Below, piece after piece: positions 58,632 to 64,000 of a stretch of DNA of 64,000 nt; the first letter of the stretch is position 1; the number at the start of each line of letters is the position of its first letter. The position numbers and the translations under genes were made by a program. Source of the DNA: Clonostachys chloroleuca. Taxonomy: Eukaryota > Ascomycota > Sordariomycetes > Hypocreales > Bionectriaceae. The stretch covers positions 2,790,001 through 2,854,000 of the forward strand of contig JBANAY010000004.1 in NCBI GenBank assembly GCA_037952775.1, read 5' to 3'. The notes under the pieces are model-generated. The model had not been told where the DNA came from. It saw nothing but the letters and a program-made list of their open reading frames with translations, and did not search any database.

Positions 58632-59800
58632 TCATGAAGACTTATTTGCCGATCCTTGGATAGTCGGTGCAGTTTCATCGGTCATTGAAGTGTTCATCGC
58701 TTCGATGTCAGCGGCCCATAAGGCAGCACCAACTAGAAATTATCAGCATATTTCCGTGACCAGATACACTAGAGACGGCATAGAGACTTACCAGTGTTGG
58801 TAAATGTGAAGAACATGGATGCCACAGGAATCATTTCCAGCAGTGTGGCAACCAGGCCGAAACTAGTATATGGGCCAACATGCTTTCCTAGCCACTGGGA
58901 CCTCTGCGAAGGAGACCACTTCTTTAGTTGAAAGTACTTCAATCCTGAAAGTTAGCCAATAGTTCGGGAACAAAGAAGGTGTGGAGTTGTGTACCCGGTT
59001 GTGAACTTGATGGCCCCTCCCTTTCGATTGAAGAAAGATGAAGAGAACGGTACCAACAATTGGGATGAAGTTGAGGGGCAGATACATGAAATATCGAATG
59101 ATTGCTTTGGGGCCAAATCTCTCGAATGGTTTCTTCAATGCCTTGCCGAGTTTCTGAATCGGATCACTGCCGGATTTGATCTCTCTCCCTTCCTTCACAA
59201 TCTCTCCCTTGTTTCGAGAGAGCAATGTGCCGTCGAAGGTGTCGAGAATGGCATCTTCTAGAAGAAAGTTGCGAGAAATTCCGTTGACGATTGCAGTACT
59301 TTCGTTGAGGACTAGAAGGACGGTGCTGACCACTGCGATAGGCCCGTTCACGAATACAAGGACCGCGAGCTGGGGGAGATAGGAAAAGGTGAACATGCCA
59401 GCCAGGACGCTACCATAGAGGGCGAAATACTGGGGCAATCGTGAAACAAATGGCTTCCATAACGAGCGATGGGTAACGAAATAGACGATTCCCTGTGCAT
59501 CATGTCAACGGGCAGTTCAGCTGCTGGTGCCTTCTCACAGAGAGCGGCTGGGTAGGTCGAGGATCTGCACCTTGAGTGGGTAGAGCCAGGCCCTGCTCTT
59601 GGCAGCTTCGAAGGCGAGTGTCTTAGCCTTGGTATAGTCCTCCTTTCTGTGCAATTGGGAGGTCTGGTCAGCACTGAGAAGTTCCACACTGAGCGTGGCT
59701 GGGAGCCGGCTCACATGATATCCTGGGCATTGTTTCTCACGGAGTCTACGATCCGATTCCCTTTGGAGGTTTGGCCAGAGGATTGAGCTGCGTCCGCCAT
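58632..59800 (-). CDS. Rrt8/Lds-like multi-pass membrane protein (outer spore wall / lipid droplet family)
   Basis: Five exons, 59715-59800, 59571-59646, 58995-59492, 58792-58936 and 58632-58732, all phases consistent, 301 residues. The exon 3/4 junction uses acceptor TTGAAG and restores HNRYFQLKKWS, the family's HxRYFQLKKW motif. Hydrophobic segments: YFALYGSVLAGMFTF, LAVLVFVNGPIAVVSTVLLVL, YFMYLPLNFIPIVGTVLFIFL and FGLVATLLEMIPVASMFFTFTN. The NGPIAVVSTV and LLEDAILDTFDGTLL segments are typical of fungal relatives of yeast Rrt8/Lds1/Lds2, associated with lipid droplets and spore-wall formation. The N terminus is hydrophilic. Intact gene, divergent from the LanC-like gene. The family is recognised by motif memory; the cell-biological role is inferred. 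Confidence 0.75.
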
Positions 59801-60833
59801 GACTGGGAAGAGAATTTGTGAGGTATGCTTTGAGGTGTGCGAGCGTGAGAGACTGATGAGTAGATTGTCGTGTGACTGATAATCTCCTGGTCTCTGGCTG
59901 GGATGGTGGCACCGAGAGCAGTTCACCCGCTGGATCGAGATCGTAAGGGAGGAGGATGAGACGAGACCAGCATCAACAGTATCAATGTCGTCATTGGTTT
60001 GGACGAGCTGTAAGACATCATCGGTACGTACCTCTCTCCTGACGGGAATGTGGTCCGTGCGCTGGAACCGTCTCTGGCGGGTGGAAGGAGCATGCTTTGG
60101 TGTCTCTTGCCCTGATTCAGCTTCAGCTCCAGTATCAGCGCCGACCGCGGATGCAGGCACCATCTTCTGATCGAAGGATCACGTCGTCACATCGAAAGGC
60201 CTTGCTGATCGCACGCATCGCGTGCATCCAATAGTTCACGTAGCCTGGTATAAGCACCATCCTGGGCCCCGGTGACAGTGGTGATTCGTTCCCCACACGG
60301 CGCCGATTGACCCATCCATGGTGACGGGTCATGCCAAACATCCCCACACTGGTGCGGTAATCGTCTTGATCATCCTCGACTCTGGGGGAGGCTCCCTTCC
60401 TTGTTCTGACCTGCATCCTCTAGCTCAGAGGCTCACGGGATCAGAGCCAATCCCAATCTTAGTGACGCCATTGCGAACGTCCACGTCCAGCTTTGGTGTC
60501 ATTGGGCCATTCCGTGGCTTGAATCATGAAACTGGTCCCTGGATACACCACATCTTAGCCTACTTATCTACTCAGAGGTGTCGATCCCCGTCTCAACTTT
60601 GTGATTAGCATGGGAAGGGACCGGACGCTACCCAAGTTGTCACGGGGCATTACTTCCGGCTAATATCTCTTTGCTGTGTTCGTGATTTAAATACCTAGCC
60701 ATTTGCCCCCAATTTAATCAGCCTACCGTCTGTCGTCATAGCTCTACTTCTGGCAAAAAAACTTACCAAACGTAAAAAAGGCCACAATATCGGAGAAGGG
60801 AGACCGGAACCGCTCCTCTCTCCTCTATTCAAA
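59801..60833. other. Divergent promoter region of the Rrt8-like and LanC-like genes
   Basis: Separates the two start codons by 1.03 kb. A minus-strand frame at 59711-60163 overlaps exon 1 of the Rrt8-like gene and reads as low-complexity; it is probably a UTR shadow. No separate gene is supported. Confidence 0.5.
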
Positions 60834-62102
60834 ATGGAAACCATGGAACAACGGTATATTTCCAACAACATGCGGGTCCAATTCCTGGCCTCGTCTCCTT
60901 TGGAGAATATGAAAGCCTCACTTGAGCAAGTTCTCAAAACCACACCCCCCAAGAAATCATACTCAAATCGAGAGTTAGGGGGTCTGTTCAGCGGCTATAC
61001 CGGCCTGGCCTACCTCTTCCTCCGGCTCTCAGCCGGCCACCCCGACCTGACTGTGATGGGGCACAACCTCCGATTTTGGGCCGAGAGCTACCTCGATGGG
61101 GACCGTGGAAGCCTCGTCCTGGAAAGTGGAAATTGCGGTCTGGCTTCCGAGAAACTCTCGTTCCTGGCCGTCCTCTGCTGTTTGACGAAGGACTTGGGCC
61201 ACCTGAAGCGGTTCCTGGGCGACGTGCCGCTCCTGCTAGGGCCGTATCCACCTTCGCAGGGTGACCCATTCCCGTCTGAAATGATCTATGGGCGAGCCGG
61301 CACTTTGTACCTCATCCGTATGATCAAGCAATGGGTTCCCGAGTTTGCTCCGCTCCTTGAGTCCCCTACCCTGCGCATAGCTGAAGTCATCATGCGCACC
61401 GACGACGATGGTCAGGGCAACTGGGAGTGGCATGGCAAGAGATATTATGGAGCGGCCCATGGCGAGATCGGAATAATAACGCAGTTGGTGCTCTCTGTGC
61501 CATCCCTGGCGGTCGAACTGGCGCCGCGATTGGAGGATCTCCTCAGACTTCAGCTGCAAGATGGAAACTGGCCGTCAAGCGAGAAGAAGCGGAGGGAGGG
61601 TAAGCCGGCAAAGCTCCTTCAGTGGTGCCACGGTGCCCCTGGGTTCATTTATTCCCTCGAGGCCTTGAGGCCTTACTTTCCACGCCATCAGGATGACATT
61701 GACTTCGCGATCGAGAAGGCACGAGAGCTTATCTGGCGGCACGGCATACTGGTCAAGGAGCCGAGCTTGTGCCATGGTCTATTCGGCAATGCGTTGTAAG
61801 TTAAAAAAATCTTTTCCAAGGGGGTTACAGACCCGAGGTTATGGGATATATGAGGCTAACCACGGCATGTGGGGGTCGTCAATATGCAGAGTACTTCCTT
61901 GTGACGCCCGGCGAGAACATTTCCTTGCGCTTGCCTCGACAGAATCAGTGGAGAAGGTTCGAGGACACGATCCAGAACTCTTCGCGCCAGCATCGTATGG
62001 CAAAGGCTGGGCCGTTCTGCTCACCTACCATGCCAGCGCAGCCTGGGCCTGGGCGGTCTGCGGTTATAACACACCCCTTTTCTCCTGTACACGGATGTGT
62101 AA
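60834..62102 (+). CDS. LanC-like protein (LanCL family), frame broken at the last codons
   Basis: Exons 60834-61795 and 61890-62102 (94-nt intron; phase 2, acceptor ATGCAG). LanC alpha/alpha-toroid hallmarks: GLFSGYTGLAYLFL, YGRAGTLYLI, YYGAAHGEIGI (GxxHG), WCHGAPG and CHGLFGNAL; the Cys of WCHG and the Cys-His of CHG are the zinc ligands, all present. Exon 2 continues HFLALASTES and YHASAAWAWAV. The normal LanC ending FLLYTDV is found only in another frame: one extra C in C4 62074-62077 gives PPFLLYTDV and a stop at 62100-62102, 391 residues. Uncorrected, the frame runs on about 15 codons further to 62148. Mammalian LanCL enzymes attach glutathione to dehydroamino acids in proteins; bacterial LanC cyclises lantibiotics. 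No precursor peptide or LanB/LanM partner is visible, so a housekeeping LanCL role is likelier. Confidence 0.88.
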
Positions 62103-64000
62103 CTGTCACAGGTCTGCCCACTATCTGCTCGATGTATCAAGTGGATAGCGGCCGCAAGACATCGATTCTCGGCTAGAAACCGATGAGAATACGTGCTCCG
62201 TGAGCTGATTAGAACTCCACCGCGGTATCTCTCAGCCAGGGATTCCTCTGCAGGTTGGACGAGGAAGCTGAAAGATCTACGGTCTCAACGACGTATATAT
62301 CCCTATCTTTCAGCTGGGGGCTTCAACAAATTTCCCGGGTGGAAGCTTGCGGGCCGCGAAGCACGTGAAACCGTCTGATCGCAGACAGCAAACAGGTCAT
62401 GCCAGCCTTAACTCGGGGTTCGGCAATAGAATACGGGTCTCCGTCCCGTTGCATGAAGGCCGACCTTATTATCGGGCGTGCGTTTCTTTCTGCAGATGTC
62501 AAGCGAACAGCACCACGGCTGTCGGGCTGGTCTTGCAGGGGCAGACCCGCGGCCAGCGAGGGAACGCAAGGAGCAGCTTTACGTTCGCGTGCAGCGACGA
62601 GACCGCGCCAATGCATCATCGAGGAAACTAAACAACGAGAGCATGATGCCCGATGACACAGGCATCATCCCCTTGTTGTGATGCAAGCTCCGCGGATGGG
62701 GTGTGCATTCACATGTGGGCTCGCCAAAACATGGCTTGTTTGCACTTGGCATCAAATCGCCAAGAGATGGTTCCGGCTTTGACTAGCTTCTGCAGGGCAA
62801 AAAAGTAGCATATTTGGCTCATGCAAAATGGCCCCCATTTCAGACAAGTAGCGAGAAGTAATAGTACTCTGTTCAAAGTCCCACGTACATGCGAAATATG
62901 GCGACTCGTGATTCATAGACTGAGCTGAAGCCCGCAACGGGAGGCCGACCCGGTCCCGTTAGTATCTTGGTATCTTGTGGGTCGTACAGCGACGGGCTTT
63001 TGACATCGCCGTAGTTACGAAGGAAGCTATGAGGAAACTACGTAATGACTCGGCCGAGACCTTGATGCTCTCATAGCTTATAAGGAAGGGTTCACCAAGT
63101 GGAACCGGCCTCGGCATTTTGACGGACCCGTAAGGGCAAGAGGGTTTGGGAAGACCACCGCAAAGCCAAACCCCGAGACGGAAATGAAACTGGCCCAAGA
63201 GGTTAGAAGGTCATACGCCCGCGGAAAGTCCACGGATACCGCGGTGAGATCCCTAAGATGCTTCTGGCAGATTTGAGATGAAGGGGTAAAGGAGCCAAGA
63301 AGGGGGCGTGTGTATGTTTCTCCTCTTCCTCGCAAACAAGGATGATAATTTTATCATGTGGCCTCCTGGTGATCCCAAAGGAAGAACGGGGGGAAGGAGA
63401 TGGTACCAGTACAAGCCCTCCCCCAAACAACGTAGTAGGGCAGAAGGAGGCAGGGGCCCCTTTGGAGATGAGATGAGGCTGTCATGTGTTCCCCTTCCCC
63501 GTGAGGCATTTCCCTGACAAATTCGTCAAGAACGGAGCGGTGGTCGGCGCCGATAATCAATCCAGTCCTGTTTTTGTGGCTCGGCGCGAGGTTGGCTGGC
63601 ATCAAGACATGTCACCTAGAGACTTCATGCAACGCGGCATCGGGACGTTTCGAAGTCGCGAAGGGGCGATCCCTACTTGTGTTGTATGCGGGCAATCCAG
63701 CACCCCCCTTCGGCATTTTACGTGTTGGATTTTCAGTCCCGCCCAATGAGAATAAGACGGATTTACATAGGAAAGCGAGAAATTCCCGAGAGCGAAATAT
63801 CCAAAACCACCATGCAGTGTGAAGCGATGACAGGTGAGGGAAAAATACAACAGTAAAAGAAAGAAAAAAGCGGGCAGTGACCACAGTTCGAATGAACTTG
63901 TTTGAGCTCGCTCTCGGTGCGTGATGAGAAAAAGGGTGGCCAAGCAAGTGCCATAAACCGAGAGCGAGTCCGCAGCCACCATTGCTCATACGATGTACGG
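62103..64000. other. Intergenic region to window end
   Basis: 3' of the LanC-like gene. Overlapping frames of 60-130 codons exist on both strands (for example 62323-62619 and 63602-63982) but show no domain, signal peptide or splice model. Nothing supported. Confidence 0.45.

Noticed and set aside
58981..59010. Apparent frameshift in the Rrt8-like gene after FLQSKGRG
   Set aside because: A GTACAC donor with an acceptor at TTGAAG restores the HxRYFQLKKW motif in phase, so no frameshift is needed.
11306..62077. Programmed ribosomal frameshifting as a novel decoding system
   Set aside because: The affected genes are unrelated, downstream stimulatory structures are not evident, and intact genes contain the same short C runs, so assembly deletions are more likely. 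Not excluded without reads.

Overview
The window is nuclear DNA of a filamentous ascomycete (Pezizomycotina, most likely Sordariomycetes). Genes are split by short GT-AG introns (mostly 50-300 nt, many with a CTAAC/CTGAC-like branch site near the acceptor). Coding segments are GC-rich and intergenic regions long. The products are typical of this group: a Seg1-like eisosome protein, an AA9 lytic polysaccharide monooxygenase, a spherulin-4 family protein, a fungal L-rhamnose mutarotase and divergent isovaleryl-CoA dehydrogenase / methylcrotonoyl-CoA carboxylase beta genes. I rebuilt exons by hand and required reading phase to agree across every junction. No tRNA, rRNA, CRISPR array or recognisable transposon was seen.

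Layout. 0-8 kb: 3' end of an unknown gene (+), an SDR oxidoreductase (-), mitochondrial GTPase MTG1 (+) and a Cti6-like PHD protein (-). 10-22 kb: a conserved fungal protein of unknown function (+), a 1,414-residue Seg1-like protein (+) and a DUF1752 (AreA GATA-like) protein (-). 22-27 kb has no supported gene. 27-35 kb: D-arabinitol 2-dehydrogenase-like SDR (-), then the leucine-catabolism pair IVD (-) / MCC beta (+) sharing a 611-bp promoter. 35-38 kb: single-pass membrane protein with an EGF-like domain (-). 38-43 kb has no supported gene. 43-57 kb is rich in secreted and surface proteins: spherulin-4 (+), a nuclear-looking coiled-coil protein (-), AA9 LPMO (+), L-rhamnose mutarotase (-), a histidine-rich membrane protein (-) and a 1,219-residue Ser/Thr-rich mucin-like protein (-). 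58-62 kb: Rrt8/Lds-like membrane protein (-) diverging from a LanC-like protein (+).

The strongest unusual signal is that seven genes, in unrelated families, are each interrupted by a frameshift that one extra base would repair. Six map to short C or G runs (4-6 nt) and the seventh has such a run as one candidate site; one gene may carry a second case. Most other genes read through cleanly. Systematic homopolymer undercalling in the assembly is the simplest explanation; true mutations or slippage-decoded genes are alternatives. IVD and MCC beta catalyse the third and fourth steps of leucine breakdown (transamination and ketoacid oxidation come first). AA9 and RhaM fit growth on plant polysaccharide. 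No dedicated multi-gene novel system is evident; the best candidates for new biology are the His/Lys/Gly-rich membrane protein near the AA9 gene, the mucin-like protein and the fungal LanC-like gene.
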